Source: Atopostipes sp963558565 (GTDB lineage: Bacteria > Bacillota > Bacilli > Lactobacillales > Carnobacteriaceae_A). Taken from it: DNA of 64,000 bases. A program made the position numbers and the translations under genes. Below are positions 53,516 to 63,050 of this stretch, in pieces. Where the stretch lies: the NCBI GenBank assembly GCA_963558565.1, contig CAUWGX010000005.1, forward strand, positions 62,001 to 126,000, given 5' to 3'. The stretch's first letter is position 1; each line of letters opens with the position of its first letter. The notes beneath the pieces were generated by a model. That model did not search any database and was not told the origin of the DNA. It worked only from the letters and a program-made list of their open reading frames with translations.

Positions 53516-55516
53516 TTAATCTATTTCTGGATATTGTTCGAGTTCTTCTTGGAGCGTGGCCCATTTTTCAAGATACTCTTCAAGGACGGCATTTTCTTGG
53601 TCAAAGGCACGTGACAGGTCATTCAGCTTTTTATTGTCTTCCTCAGAGAAGTCGCCGCTAGTGTTTGTCTCTCCATGCGAGATTTGATTCATACTCGTTG
53701 TCGTATTTTCGAGGAACTCTTCACTTTCCGCAATGAGTTTCTCGACTTCTTCAATCTCACGTCGAAGTCGCCGTGTTTCTCGTTTAATGTCTTTTCGTTC
53801 TGCCCACGAAGTCGACGAACCACTTTCCGCCTCTTTTTCCGCTTCTTTGGAGCGGTTCACATGTTCATTCATTTCTTCTTCCTGGGCTAACTGTTGTTCA
53901 TAGGCTTCTTCTTTTTTGTGTAAATAATAATCATAATCTCCTAGATAGAGAATCGTTCCTTCGGGGCCAATTTCAATCACTTTATTCGCCAAACGGTTAA
54001 TAAAGTAACGGTCATGAGAAACGAAAAGAAGAGTGCCTTCAAAATCAATTAAAGAATTTTCTAAAACTTCTTTTGAATCAATATCCAAATGGTTGGTCGG
54101 CTCATCTAACACGAGGAAGTTATCATGATTCAAAGCTAATTTCGCGAGTGACACGCGGGCACGCTCGCCTCCACTTAAGGAGGAGATCGTTTTTTCAACA
54201 TCATCACCCGAGAAAAGAAAGCTCCCTAAAAATGTGCGAATGCTTTCTTCATTCATTAAAGGATGTTCATCCCACACTTCGTTTAGGACAGACTTGGAAG
54301 GAGTTAGTTCTTCTTGTTCCTGTTCATAGTAGCCTAAGTCGACTTTGGTGCCGTATTCGATTTCGCCGACTAAAGGATCGATATAACCGACTAACGTTTT
54401 AAGCAAGGTTGATTTTCCAATCCCATTTGGCCCAATTAAAGCAATCACATCCCCTTTGCGGATATCTAAATCAATCGCACGACTTAGAACCGTTTCAGGC
54501 GGATAACCGATAGCGAGATCTTTAGTTTGCACCACGACATTTCCTGATTCACGCGTCGGTGAAAAGGAAAAGAAAGCAGACCGTTCATCGCCTTTAGGCT
54601 TTTCGATGCGTTCCATTTTTTCTAATTGTTTTCGCCGAGATTGAGCTCGCCGAGTGGTGGAAGCACGAACGAGGTTACGTGCGATGAAATCTTCCATCGC
54701 TGCAATTTCTTTTTGTTGCTTTTCATAATCTTTTTGTTGTTTTTCGATCCGCGCTGCTTTTTCGTCCAGATAGTCCGAATAATTTCCTTTGAAATAATGC
54801 ATCTCCCCATAACTGATTTCATAAGTTTCAGTCGTTATTTTATCTAAGAAATAACGGTCATGGGAGACAATGACCAGTGCGCCTCGATAATTCATTAAAT
54901 AACTTTCTAACCAAGACAGCGTCTCAATATCTAAGTGGTTGGTCGGTTCGTCAAGAATTAATAAATCACGTTTTTCAAGTAGTAGCTTGGCTAACGAAAG
55001 ACGTGTCTTTTGGCCGCCGGATAAATGAGCGATTGGTTTGTCATAATCTTCTTCGTAAAATTTAAAACCATGCAAGACCATTTTGATTTCGCTTTGATAA
55101 CCATACCCATTCCGACGATCAAATTCTTCTTGGAGTTTATTATATTCCATTAATAAGGCCTCAAATTCCTGATCCGTTGTTGGCGTCGCCTCCGCCATTT
55201 TTTGTTCGATGGCTCTCATTTTTTTCTCGATAGTTAAAACAGGGGTAAAAATTTCAAGCATTTCTTCCCAGATCGTCTGGTCTGACTCAAGACCGCCATG
55301 TTGATCTAAAAAGCCAATGGTTAAATCTTTACGACGCATCACTCGTCCTTCATCGGGGGCTTCCAGATCGGCTAAAATTTTGAGCAGTGTTGATTTTCCT
55401 GCACCGTTTCTTCCGACTAAACCAATCCGAGCGTCTTCTTTGATTTCAAAAGTGATGCCGCTAAATAATTCTTCACCACCAAATCGGCGTGTGACATTTT
55501 GTGTTTGTAACAGCAT
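53516..55516 (-). CDS. ABC-F family ATPase (YdiF-like)
   Basis: A 666-residue cytoplasmic protein with two ABC domains and no TM part. First Walker A is GRNGAGKS (35-42) with signature LSGGQKTRLSLAK. Second Walker A is GPNGIGKS with LSGGERARVSLAK, and each is followed by LDEPTNHLD. The linker and a long C-terminal coiled coil (about 560-660) are charged. ABC-F proteins act on ribosomes near the P/E site as translation factors; YdiF is the closest type, not a proven resistance protein. Confidence 0.9.
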   Translation of the reverse strand: MLLQTQNVTRRFGGEELFSGITFEIKEDARIGLVGRNGAGKSTLLKILADLEAPDEGRVMRRKDLTIGFLDQHGGLESDQTIWEEMLEIFTPVLTIEKKMRAIEQKMAEATPTTDQEFEALLMEYNKLQEEFDRRNGYGYQSEIKMVLHGFKFYEEDYDKPIAHLSGGQKTRLSLAKLLLEKRDLLILDEPTNHLDIETLSWLESYLMNYRGALVIVSHDRYFLDKITTETYEISYGEMHYFKGNYSDYLDEKAARIEKQQKDYEKQQKEIAAMEDFIARNLVRASTTRRAQSRRKQLEKMERIEKPKGDERSAFFSFSPTRESGNVVVQTKDLAIGYPPETVLSRAIDLDIRKGDVIALIGPNGIGKSTLLKTLVGYIDPLVGEIEYGTKVDLGYYEQEQEELTPSKSVLNEVWDEHPLMNEESIRTFLGSFLFSGDDVEKTISSLSGGERARVSLAKLALNHDNFLVLDEPTNHLDIDSKEVLENSLIDFEGTLLFVSHDRYFINRLANKVIEIGPEGTILYLGDYDYYLHKKEEAYEQQLAQEEEMNEHVNRSKEAEKEAESGSSTSWAERKDIKRETRRLRREIEEVEKLIAESEEFLENTTTSMNQISHGETNTSGDFSEEDNKKLNDLSRAFDQENAVLEEYLEKWATLQEELEQYPEID

Positions 55517-55690
55517 ATTTACTCGTCCTCATTTCTTAAAAATCGTAATAAGTTTATCATAGATTTGGAAGGTTGCCAAAGGGCTTTCTTGTGTGATGTA
55601 AAGCGCATGCATTTCGAAAAAAGGTGATGCAAAATGAGACCGAAAAGTCAAGAATGGGTTAAAATTTGTGAAATAAGTGTTTTGAAACCT

Positions 55691-55718
55691 TTGCTTGCAA
55701 TGTTCAGCTTGTTATAAT
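55691..55718 (+). promoter_or_regulatory. rex promoter
   Basis: TTGCTT (55691-55696), a 16-base spacer and TATAAT (55713-55718). The gene starts 84 bases further on. Confidence 0.65.
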
Positions 55719-55802
55719 AGAATATAATTACTAATCATTACGGAATGTATAGAAGTTCACGTAAAATGTCGAATTCAAAAGAAAGATAAGGATGGAGAAA
55801 AC

Positions 55803-56456
55803 ATGGAAAATAAACAAATACCAAAAGCAACAGCCAAGCGTTTACCGCTTTATTACCGTTATTTAAAATATTTATTTACTTCAGGGAAGAAAAAGGTTTC
55901 TTCGGCGGATTTGAGTGAAGCGGTCAAGATTGATAGCGCCACTATACGCCGTGACTTCTCTTATTTTGGCGCTTTAGGAAAACGGGGTTATGGTTATGAT
56001 GTAGAAGATTTAATGAATTTCTTCAGTCGTCAATTAAACCAAGAACAGTTGACAAACGTCGCTTTAGTCGGTGTCGGACATATTGGTCGCGCCTTATTAA
56101 ACTATAACTTCCAGGGACAAAATAGTATCCGAATTAGTGCCGGTTTTGATGTGAAAGAAGACTTGGTCAACTCTATTTTAGAAGGCGTGCCGATTTACCA
56201 TATTGATGAGCTGGAAGAACAAGTGAAAGCTCAACAATTTGAAGTAGCGATCATTGCGGTGCCAGGTGATTATAGCCAAGAAATAACAGATCGCTTAGTA
56301 GAAGCGGGAATTAAAGGGATTATGAACTTTACTCCTATGCGTCTCTCGGTGCCGGATTCTGTACGAATCTTAAATATTGATTTAAGTAATGAATTACAGT
56401 CTTTAATTTATTTCGTCCAATATAGCGATTCAATTCTTGATGACGATACGGTATAA
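55803..56456 (+). CDS. rex: Redox-sensing transcriptional repressor Rex
   Basis: A 217-residue protein. The N-terminal winged helix has KATAKRLPLYYRYLKYL and SATIRRDFSYFGALGKRGYGYDV. The Rossmann domain begins ALVGVGHIGRALLNY for NAD(H) binding. It represses fermentation and respiration genes until NADH rises. It sits before zwf and groESL, similar to the rex-ydiK-groESL area of Bacillus. Own terminator. Confidence 0.95.
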   Translation: MENKQIPKATAKRLPLYYRYLKYLFTSGKKKVSSADLSEAVKIDSATIRRDFSYFGALGKRGYGYDVEDLMNFFSRQLNQEQLTNVALVGVGHIGRALLNYNFQGQNSIRISAGFDVKEDLVNSILEGVPIYHIDELEEQVKAQQFEVAIIAVPGDYSQEITDRLVEAGIKGIMNFTPMRLSVPDSVRILNIDLSNELQSLIYFVQYSDSILDDDTV

Positions 56457-56462
56457 ATGAAC

Positions 56463-56504
56463 AAAACTCTTTTCTCATAAACAAATGAGGAAGGAGTTTT
56501 TTTA
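56463..56504 (+). terminator. Terminator after rex
   Basis: AAACTC-TT-CTCAT / ATGAG-AA-GAGTTT stem with a few mismatches, loop AAACAA, T7. Confidence 0.75.
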
Positions 56505-56615
56505 ATGGTTAAATGTAAAACAACGAAGCTAACGATAGGGCGTAAGATTTGACTTCTTCTTAAACGAGATGTTTACATGAATAAGAATAAGTAAAAAATA
56601 GAAAGGGGTTTAAAA

Positions 56616-58082
56616 ATGAGTAAAGAAGCGATTAGTGGATTAATTGTGTTATTTGGAGCAACGGGTGACTTAGCACAACGTGAGATTTTACCGGCTCTAC
56701 ATCAGTTGTACCAGCGCGGACATTTATCGGAGAATTTTGCGGTGATGGGCGCAGCTCGTACCGAGATGGATAATAAACAGTTTCAAGACTTGGTCCGCGA
56801 AGCGGTGGAAGCAGGCGAAAACTTTGAAGAATTTGAAGAAGAATTTTTCCATCATTGCCGTTATTCGACCTTAGATGTGACGGCAGTGGATGACTTTTCA
56901 AACCTTAAAGCAAGAATGGCAGAAGTGATCGAGGAATTTCAAATTGATTCTGAGATTGTCTATTTCTATTCAATTGCGCCACAGCTTTATGATGATACAA
57001 CCAGTAATCTAAGTGAGGCGGGCGTTACGGACATGGAAGGAAATCATCGCGTGATGATTGAAAAACCTTTAGGCCAAGATGTCGAAACGGCAGAAGAATA
57101 TCATGAATTGTTGCAGAAAGTTTTTGCTGATGATCAAATTTATTATGTCGATCATTATTCCGGCATGGACTTTACACAAAATGTGTTAGCAACACGCTAT
57201 TATAACCCAATCATCGATGGTCTTTTAAATAAAGATTATGTGAAAAACATTCAAATCTCGCTACCGGAGACGAAAGCCATCGGGACACGCGGGAAGTTTT
57301 ATGACGATACGGGGGCATTGTTGGATATGTTCCAAAGTCATATTTTACAGCTGCTGACCTTAATTGGCATGGAATTGCCTGAAGAACTAACAGCGGAAGA
57401 AATTCAAACGAAAAAATTAGAGTTGCTCGAAAAAATTCCGAATTTTACAGAAGAAGAGGTCGAAGAACAAGTGGTTCGGGGGCAATATGGTCCAGATAAC
57501 GAAGGAAAATTCAAAAGTTACCGCCAAGAAGATGATGTGCCGGTCGATAGTGAGACAGAAACCTATATTGCGCTTGAGATGGGTATCGATACTCCTCGTT
57601 GGGAAGGGGTGCCGATCTACGTACGGACGGGAAAATCACTCGTGGAAGGTTTTAATGCGATTGATGTTGTATTAAAAACACCGGATCACGTCGAAACAAA
57701 TGTACCGAACCGCTTATCTTTTGGGATCCGACCAGAAAAAGGGGTTTCCCTCGTCTTGAATCAAAAATTACCTAAAAATGATTATGAAACGATGTCTACT
57801 TTCATCGGTCCGGACTATGAGACAATCGATACCTTTTATATAGCGAGTCCTTATGAGAACTTGATTGCGGATGCGCTGATCGGGGATCCGACGTACTTTA
57901 TAACGTTTGAACAAATTAAAGAACAATGGCGTATTACCGACAGTATTGTGGAAGCCTGGGCGGAGTTGCCGGTGCCTGATTTTCCTAATTATCGAGCGAA
58001 TACTTTTGGTCCTAGAGCAAGTGCGGAATTATTAGCCAAAAATGGAGATGAATGGATTCATCGTCATTTAAGATACTTATAA
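56616..58082 (+). CDS. zwf: Glucose-6-phosphate dehydrogenase homologue with substituted lysines
   Basis: A 488-residue protein of G6PDH length. GATGDLA (14-20), IEKPLGQD (148-155), the DH dyad (179-180) and DMFQSHILQL with the catalytic His are kept. PIYVRTGKSL retains the late lysine. But KRK after GDLA is QRE (21-23) and the YLGK motif is YSGM (181-184), so two lysines known to contact substrate in the Leuconostoc enzyme are replaced. It may have altered affinity or another substrate. Binding site AAAGGGG. Confidence 0.82.
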   Translation: MSKEAISGLIVLFGATGDLAQREILPALHQLYQRGHLSENFAVMGAARTEMDNKQFQDLVREAVEAGENFEEFEEEFFHHCRYSTLDVTAVDDFSNLKARMAEVIEEFQIDSEIVYFYSIAPQLYDDTTSNLSEAGVTDMEGNHRVMIEKPLGQDVETAEEYHELLQKVFADDQIYYVDHYSGMDFTQNVLATRYYNPIIDGLLNKDYVKNIQISLPETKAIGTRGKFYDDTGALLDMFQSHILQLLTLIGMELPEELTAEEIQTKKLELLEKIPNFTEEEVEEQVVRGQYGPDNEGKFKSYRQEDDVPVDSETETYIALEMGIDTPRWEGVPIYVRTGKSLVEGFNAIDVVLKTPDHVETNVPNRLSFGIRPEKGVSLVLNQKLPKNDYETMSTFIGPDYETIDTFYIASPYENLIADALIGDPTYFITFEQIKEQWRITDSIVEAWAELPVPDFPNYRANTFGPRASAELLAKNGDEWIHRHLRYL

Positions 58083-58131
58083 AATGATACGAATGAACGT
58101 AAAATAGTTTTCAAAAAGGAGTGGTAAAGCG

Positions 58132-58782
58132 TTGTTTGAAGAGAGGCACGATATTTTTAAAAGATCGGTTGTCGCTATTTTAGGGGTGCTTGTCCAAGCT
58201 TTTGGTTCAGCTTTAAGCTTAGCGTTGAATATGGGGTTAGATCCTTACAAAGCGATGAACTATGGAATCGCCGAACAAATAGGGATGACCTATGGAAATT
58301 TACAGTTAATCGTCAATATTCTGATCTTAGGTGTGGTTGTTTTGATGAAGAGCGACCAACTAGGGTGGGGGACGATTTTCAATATGGTCATTCTAGGTTA
58401 TGCGGTAGATTTCTTTAATGATTTCTTTGTGAACCATTTTGAGTTAGCTAATTTATCCTTGATTGCTCGTTTAGCGATTACGGTGGTTGCGGTAATTATT
58501 TTCTCCTTAGGGGTCGCAATGTATGCTGAACCCGATTTAGGTGTGTCCCCTTATGATGCGATTGCGCCGATCGTAGTAGCGAAAACAGGCTGGAATTACA
58601 GTGCCAGTCGCGTGGGTCAAGATATTTTAGTTATCCTAGTGACCTTATTCTTAGGTGGACCGATCGGTATTAATACAATTATCCTCGGCTTCTTTACGGG
58701 GCCGTTAGTGGATTGGTTTGCGGATAATGTAACAGGTCCAGCAATGGAAGGTTTAAATGTGGAGACAGAAGGCATTAATTAA
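58132..58782 (+). CDS. YczE/YitT-family membrane protein
   Basis: A 216-residue protein with about five to six TM helices and TTG start behind AAGGAGTGG. ALSLALNMGLDPYKAMNYGIAE and SLGVAMYAEPDLGVSPYDAI are the two conserved blocks of this family (COG2364). Function unknown. It lies 49 bases after zwf and may share its transcript. Confidence 0.82.
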   Translation: MFEERHDIFKRSVVAILGVLVQAFGSALSLALNMGLDPYKAMNYGIAEQIGMTYGNLQLIVNILILGVVVLMKSDQLGWGTIFNMVILGYAVDFFNDFFVNHFELANLSLIARLAITVVAVIIFSLGVAMYAEPDLGVSPYDAIAPIVVAKTGWNYSASRVGQDILVILVTLFLGGPIGINTIILGFFTGPLVDWFADNVTGPAMEGLNVETEGIN

Positions 58783-58795
58783 ACGTTCAATAAAA

Positions 58796-58834
58796 AAACT
58801 CCTTTCTCAAAAAATGAGAGAGGAGCCTTTTTAT
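58796..58834. terminator. Bidirectional terminator between YczE-like and YdiK-like genes
   Basis: ACTCCTTTCTCA / TGAGAGAGGAG stem, A-rich loop, T5 on plus and A7 before it for the minus gene. Confidence 0.75.
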
Positions 58835-59055
58835 TTGTCTTTATCGTTTTTCTTATTCTGTGAGTTCTTTTTAATGTGATAGTAAACCTGCGTTAAACGG
58901 ACAGCATGAACAAAATCCCGGGTGGCGAAAAAGGCGAAGATAATCGAGAAGAAACTCCAACCTGAAAAAGAAGTCACGCGCACCGCAAAAAATAAATTCA
59001 ATGCGAAAAAGAGAAACCGCATGATAACAGGACCTAATAGATTATTATAATTCAA
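58831..59055 (-). CDS. Small membrane protein, YdiK/DUF4305-like
   Basis: A 74-residue protein with two hydrophobic segments (about 8-26 and 32-50) and a Lys/Asn tail (HIKKNSQNKKNDKDK). The size, topology and its place next to groES match YdiK of Bacillus, of unknown function. It is divergent from groES. Confidence 0.7.
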   Translation of the reverse strand: MNYNNLLGPVIMRFLFFALNLFFAVRVTSFSGWSFFSIIFAFFATRDFVHAVRLTQVYYHIKKNSQNKKNDKDK

Positions 59056-59210
59056 AAAATGACTCCTAACTAGTATAGTCGTATTCTATTCACAATAATC
59101 ATAACATAATTTTATGGAGAGAATAAAGGTCTAGTCGAAAATACCAAAACACCTCCTCGATTTTCAGGTATTTTTCATAATGTTTTCTAACATTTTTCAA
59201 GGGAAGTCGC

Positions 59211-59239
59211 TTGCATCATCCGCTATTTTTTCCTATACT
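59211..59239 (+). promoter_or_regulatory. groESL promoter
   Basis: TTGCAT (59211-59216), 17-base spacer, TATACT (59234-59239), just upstream of CIRCE. Confidence 0.85.
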
Positions 59240-59250
59240 AGAACATGTGA

Positions 59251-59277
59251 TTAGCACTTGACGTCATTGAGTGCTAA
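59251..59277 (+). promoter_or_regulatory. CIRCE operator (HrcA)
   Basis: TTAGCACTT-N9-GAGTGCTAA, the CIRCE palindrome with one mismatch (T for C at position 9). HrcA binds it to repress groESL without stress. Confidence 0.95.
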
Positions 59278-59311
59278 TTTTAACGAAGAAAACATTTTGG
59301 AGGGATTTTGA

Positions 59312-59596
59312 ATGTTAAAACCATTAGGAAATCGCGTTCTGCTTGAGATTGAAGAAGAAGAACAAACTACACCAAGCGGAATTGTGTTGCCCGATTCAGC
59401 AAAAGAAAAGCCACAATTTGCGAAAGTTATCGCTGTGGGTGAAGGCAAATTACTAGATAACGGTGAGCGTTTAGAAGTGGAAGTGAGTGTCGGTGATAAA
59501 GTTGTTTTTGAACAATATGCAGGCACTGAACTAAAACTAGATGGCACTGAATATTTAGTGGTTAAAGATACAGATATTATTGCGATTGCTGAATAA
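59312..59596 (+). CDS. groES: Co-chaperonin GroES
   Basis: A 94-residue heptamer subunit. MLKPLGNRVLLEIEEEEQTTPSGIVLP includes the mobile loop; YAGTELKLDGTEYLVVKDTDIIAIAE is the end. It caps GroEL. TTGGAGGG site; under promoter and CIRCE. Confidence 0.97.
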   Translation: MLKPLGNRVLLEIEEEEQTTPSGIVLPDSAKEKPQFAKVIAVGEGKLLDNGERLEVEVSVGDKVVFEQYAGTELKLDGTEYLVVKDTDIIAIAE

Positions 59597-59635
59597 GCGG
59601 TTATTTTAAAAAAATAGAAAAGGAGTTTTATCGAA

Positions 59636-61255
59636 ATGGCTAAAGAAATAAAACATTCTACGGATGCACGTCAAGCAATGCTTGATGGGGTAAATCAATT
59701 AGCAGATACAGTTAAAGTAACTTTGGGACCAAAAGGACGTAACGTCTTACTTGATCGTTCATATGGTGCACCGCAAATTACAAACGATGGCGTAACCATT
59801 GCTCAAGAGATCGAACTAGAAGATAAGTTTGAGAATATGGGTGCACAATTACTTGTTGAAGTTGCAAGTAAAACCAATGATATTGCAGGAGACGGTACAA
59901 CAACAGCGACTGTACTGGCTCAATCAATTGTCCAAGAAGGGATGAAAAACGTTGCAGCTGGTGCTAATCCAGTGGGTATTCGCCGCGGGATTGAAAAAGC
60001 GACAGAAGCAGCGGTAAAAGCTTTAGAAGAAAACTCTACAAAAGTGGATAGTAGTGAATCCATTGAACAAATTGCTTCCATTTCATCAGGTGATGCGGAT
60101 GTGGGCGCTATTATCGCAGACGCGATGGAAAGAGTCGGCAGCGATGGTGTAATTACCATTGAAGAATCACAAAGTATCGATACAACGTTAGATGTCGTTG
60201 AAGGTATGCAATTTGACCGTGGTTATTTATCGCAATACATGGTGACAGATAATGAAAAAATGGAAGCTGACTTAGAAAATCCATATATTTTAATTACTGA
60301 CCAAAAAATTACCAATGTTCAAGAAATCCTTCCATTACTAGAAAATATTATGCAATCCAATCGTCCACTATTAATTATTGCAGATGATATTGAAGGCGAA
60401 GCATTACCAACCCTTGTCTTAAATAAGATTCGTGGAACATTAAACGTTACAGCGGTTAAAGCTCCAGGATTTGGTGACCGTCGTAAAGGAATCTTAGAAG
60501 ACATTGCGATTTTAACAGGCGGTACTGTGATTACAGAGGACCTTGGTCTACAATTAGGTGACACCACCATTGATCAATTAGGAACTTCAAGCCGTGTAAC
60601 GGTAACACAAGATGAAACAGTCATTGTTGAAGGTTCGGGCGAGAAAGAATTAATTGAACAACGTGTGGCTTTACTACGTAGTCAAGCGGAAGAAACAGAT
60701 TCAAGCTTTGACAAAGAAAAATTACAAGAACGTATCGCGAAATTAGCAGGTGGAGTAGCTGTTATCGCGGTTGGTGCAGCGACAGAAACAGAAGTCAAAG
60801 AACGTAAATTACGTATTGAAGATGCACTAAACGCTTCACGTGCAGCCGTTGAAGAAGGTATTATTCCAGGCGGTGGAACAGCCTATATCAATATCTTAGA
60901 TCAATTAAAAGATATTGAAGTTGAAGGCGATGAAGCAACGGGTGTGAATATTATTATTCGTGCTCTTGAAGAACCTGTTCGTCAAATCGCTAAAAACGCT
61001 GGCGTTGACGGTAGCGTAGTCATTGAACGCTTGAAAAATAGCGAAGGCGGTGTTGGTTTCAACGCGGTAACAGGTGATTTAGTGGATATGCTAGATGCAG
61101 GAATTATTGACCCGACAAAAGTAACGCGTTCAGCCTTACAAAACGCTTCTTCAGTGTCTGCTTTACTATTAACGACTGAAGCAGCCGTCGGAACGATTCC
61201 AGAACCAGAAGCACCAGCGCCAGATCCAACAGGCGGTATGGGCGGTATGATGTAA
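59636..61255 (+). CDS. groEL: Chaperonin GroEL
   Basis: A 539-residue chaperonin. TVKVTLGPKGRNVLLDRSYGAP and ATP-site GDGTTTATVLAQ near 86 are conserved. AAVEEGIIPGGGTAY follows, and the tail ends GGMGGMM. It folds proteins with GroES. It is 39 bases after groES and ended by a strong terminator. Confidence 0.98.
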   Translation: MAKEIKHSTDARQAMLDGVNQLADTVKVTLGPKGRNVLLDRSYGAPQITNDGVTIAQEIELEDKFENMGAQLLVEVASKTNDIAGDGTTTATVLAQSIVQEGMKNVAAGANPVGIRRGIEKATEAAVKALEENSTKVDSSESIEQIASISSGDADVGAIIADAMERVGSDGVITIEESQSIDTTLDVVEGMQFDRGYLSQYMVTDNEKMEADLENPYILITDQKITNVQEILPLLENIMQSNRPLLIIADDIEGEALPTLVLNKIRGTLNVTAVKAPGFGDRRKGILEDIAILTGGTVITEDLGLQLGDTTIDQLGTSSRVTVTQDETVIVEGSGEKELIEQRVALLRSQAEETDSSFDKEKLQERIAKLAGGVAVIAVGAATETEVKERKLRIEDALNASRAAVEEGIIPGGGTAYINILDQLKDIEVEGDEATGVNIIIRALEEPVRQIAKNAGVDGSVVIERLKNSEGGVGFNAVTGDLVDMLDAGIIDPTKVTRSALQNASSVSALLLTTEAAVGTIPEPEAPAPDPTGGMGGMM

Positions 61256-61279
61256 AAAAGAATGAAAGAATGAAAAACG

Positions 61280-61318
61280 AAAGCCCTCAAACATTCAATG
61301 TTTGAGGGCTTTTTTTGT
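61280..61318 (+). terminator. Terminator of groESL
   Basis: AAGCCCTCAAACAT/ATGTTTGAGGGCTT stem with T7. Confidence 0.92.
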
Positions 61319-61371
61319 GTGGTGATAAATTTTAAACTTATTTCGATTGCTAATGAAAGGAATAGAGGGAC

Positions 61372-62508
61372 TTATTTATAAACTCTTTCCACACGGTTCC
61401 CGATCCGGCAAAGTAAGTCATATTCCGACTCATTCGCCAGCTTGGCAACTTCTTGAACACTCGAGTCCCGATGCGCCGGATTCCCAAAGTAGGTCACTAG
61501 ATCTCCGACAGCGAGCTCTTCTTCCACCGCCGAACTGTCTAACATGACTTGATCCATACAAACCGCTCCTAGAATCGGCAGCTGTTGTCCTTGATAAGTG
61601 AAGGCTCCTTTATTGGAGAGCGATTTAGCTAATCCGTCTGCATAGCCCATGGCGACCGTTGCAATGCGTAACGGCTTTTCTGAGAAAAAGGTCCGATTAT
61701 AGCCGACACTTTCTCCCGCCGGAAAATCTTTAATATGTGTGACGGTAGCTTGCACTGTTTCAATCGGTGTGAGATCGATAGCTCTTGATTCGCCTTCAGT
61801 CGGATTTAAACCATATAAGCCCAATCCCACTCGTACCATATCTAAATGGTATTCAGGAAAATTAATAGTCGCAGCGGTATTACAAGTGTGACGGAGCTCA
61901 AAGCCCACTCCTTCGGCTTCAAATTGCTCGAGAATATCTTGATAGCGCGCAAATTGTTCATGGGTAAAACTATCCCTTGTTTGCTCATAAGCATCCGCAA
62001 AGTGTGTATAAATGCCTTCAATAAAAACGCGCGGGGAAGTTAAAGCTTCATAAACTTCCCAAGCCTCTGCAAAAGTCGTGACACCTAAACGCGCCATGCC
62101 GCTATCGATTTTTAAATGTACTTTGGCGGTCAAGTCTAATTTTTCTGCAGTGGCAACAATCTGAGCCGCAACTTCTGTAGAGAAAACAGTCATCGTGATA
62201 TTTTGTTGAATCGCCTCTGCGATATTTTGCATGCGCATAGAATTAAACACTAAGATAGGGGTTTGAATGCCGGCAGCACGTAACTCTAAAGCTTCGCTCA
62301 GTTGAGCGACACCGAAATAATTCGCAGCCGCTGCTTCTTCCATTTTCCGAGCAAGGGGTACAGCTCCGTGACTGTAAGCATTCGCTTTGATCACAGCCAT
62401 GAATTTTGTTTGTTCAGTCAGTAATTCTTTGAATGCAGTAATATTATTGAGTAAAAGATCGGTATGGATGGTTGATTTTGCTAAAGAAACTTCCTCGAAA
62501 TTCATCAT
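61372..62508 (-). CDS. alr: Alanine racemase
   Basis: A 378-residue PLP enzyme. The PLP lysine is Lys41 in AVIKANAYSHG, where the usual YGHG is YSHG. Other blocks are HLKIDSGMARLGV, the catalytic Tyr in VGYNRTFFS and CMDQVMLD. It makes D-alanine for peptidoglycan and teichoic acids. Starts at ATG 62508 or 62505 behind AAAGGCG. A small membrane protein gene is upstream, 41 bases away. Confidence 0.93.
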   Translation of the reverse strand: MMNFEEVSLAKSTIHTDLLLNNITAFKELLTEQTKFMAVIKANAYSHGAVPLARKMEEAAAANYFGVAQLSEALELRAAGIQTPILVFNSMRMQNIAEAIQQNITMTVFSTEVAAQIVATAEKLDLTAKVHLKIDSGMARLGVTTFAEAWEVYEALTSPRVFIEGIYTHFADAYEQTRDSFTHEQFARYQDILEQFEAEGVGFELRHTCNTAATINFPEYHLDMVRVGLGLYGLNPTEGESRAIDLTPIETVQATVTHIKDFPAGESVGYNRTFFSEKPLRIATVAMGYADGLAKSLSNKGAFTYQGQQLPILGAVCMDQVMLDSSAVEEELAVGDLVTYFGNPAHRDSSVQEVAKLANESEYDLLCRIGNRVERVYK

Positions 62509-62549
62509 AAAAACGCCTTTCATTTTCTAAAATAATTTCCAATAAATAC

Positions 62550-62843
62550 TTATTGTTCTAAGTAGACCATCGTCAGCCTCAAGCTTGAAGTAAGGGCAGC
62601 GCCAATCAAAAAGCCCATTAAAATTTTTATAATAAAATGCCAACGATAAGAACTAAAATCAGTACCTTTTTTCTGCTCGGACTTTTGATTGATGGACTGG
62701 TTCCCAAAAAAATAAAAAAGACCAATCGTCAGCCCGATGAGGGGTAAATACTCTTGAATTAAAAGTGGATAAAAGTAACCGACAATGGCGCCGAGCCCAC
62801 CACTGAGTAGACGAAATAATCGATTTCGTTTGTGAGGTTCCAT
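62550..62843 (-). CDS. Small membrane protein, unknown
   Basis: A 97-residue protein with two or three TM segments (about 13-43 and 70-88), basic N-terminus (MEPHKRNRLFR). The strong site AAAGGGGGC supports the start at 62843. I do not recognise the family. It is likely cotranscribed with alr. Confidence 0.65.
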   Translation of the reverse strand: MEPHKRNRLFRLLSGGLGAIVGYFYPLLIQEYLPLIGLTIGLFYFFGNQSINQKSEQKKGTDFSSYRWHFIIKILMGFLIGAALTSSLRLTMVYLEQ

Positions 62844-63050
62844 AGACTGCCCCCTTTGAACTTTACGTTATAAATTATACCATAAGGAAAGGAAAAGCGT
62901 AAAACGTCTATTTTTTTTGATCGGTTACAAGAAAGAATGGAAGGACTCAATCATACAATTTAACAACCAAACTTAGCATATTCTTTGCAAGCCATCCATT
63001 TAGCGTTTAAAATAAATAGGATAAGACTTCACTGATGGAGGGGAAATGGA

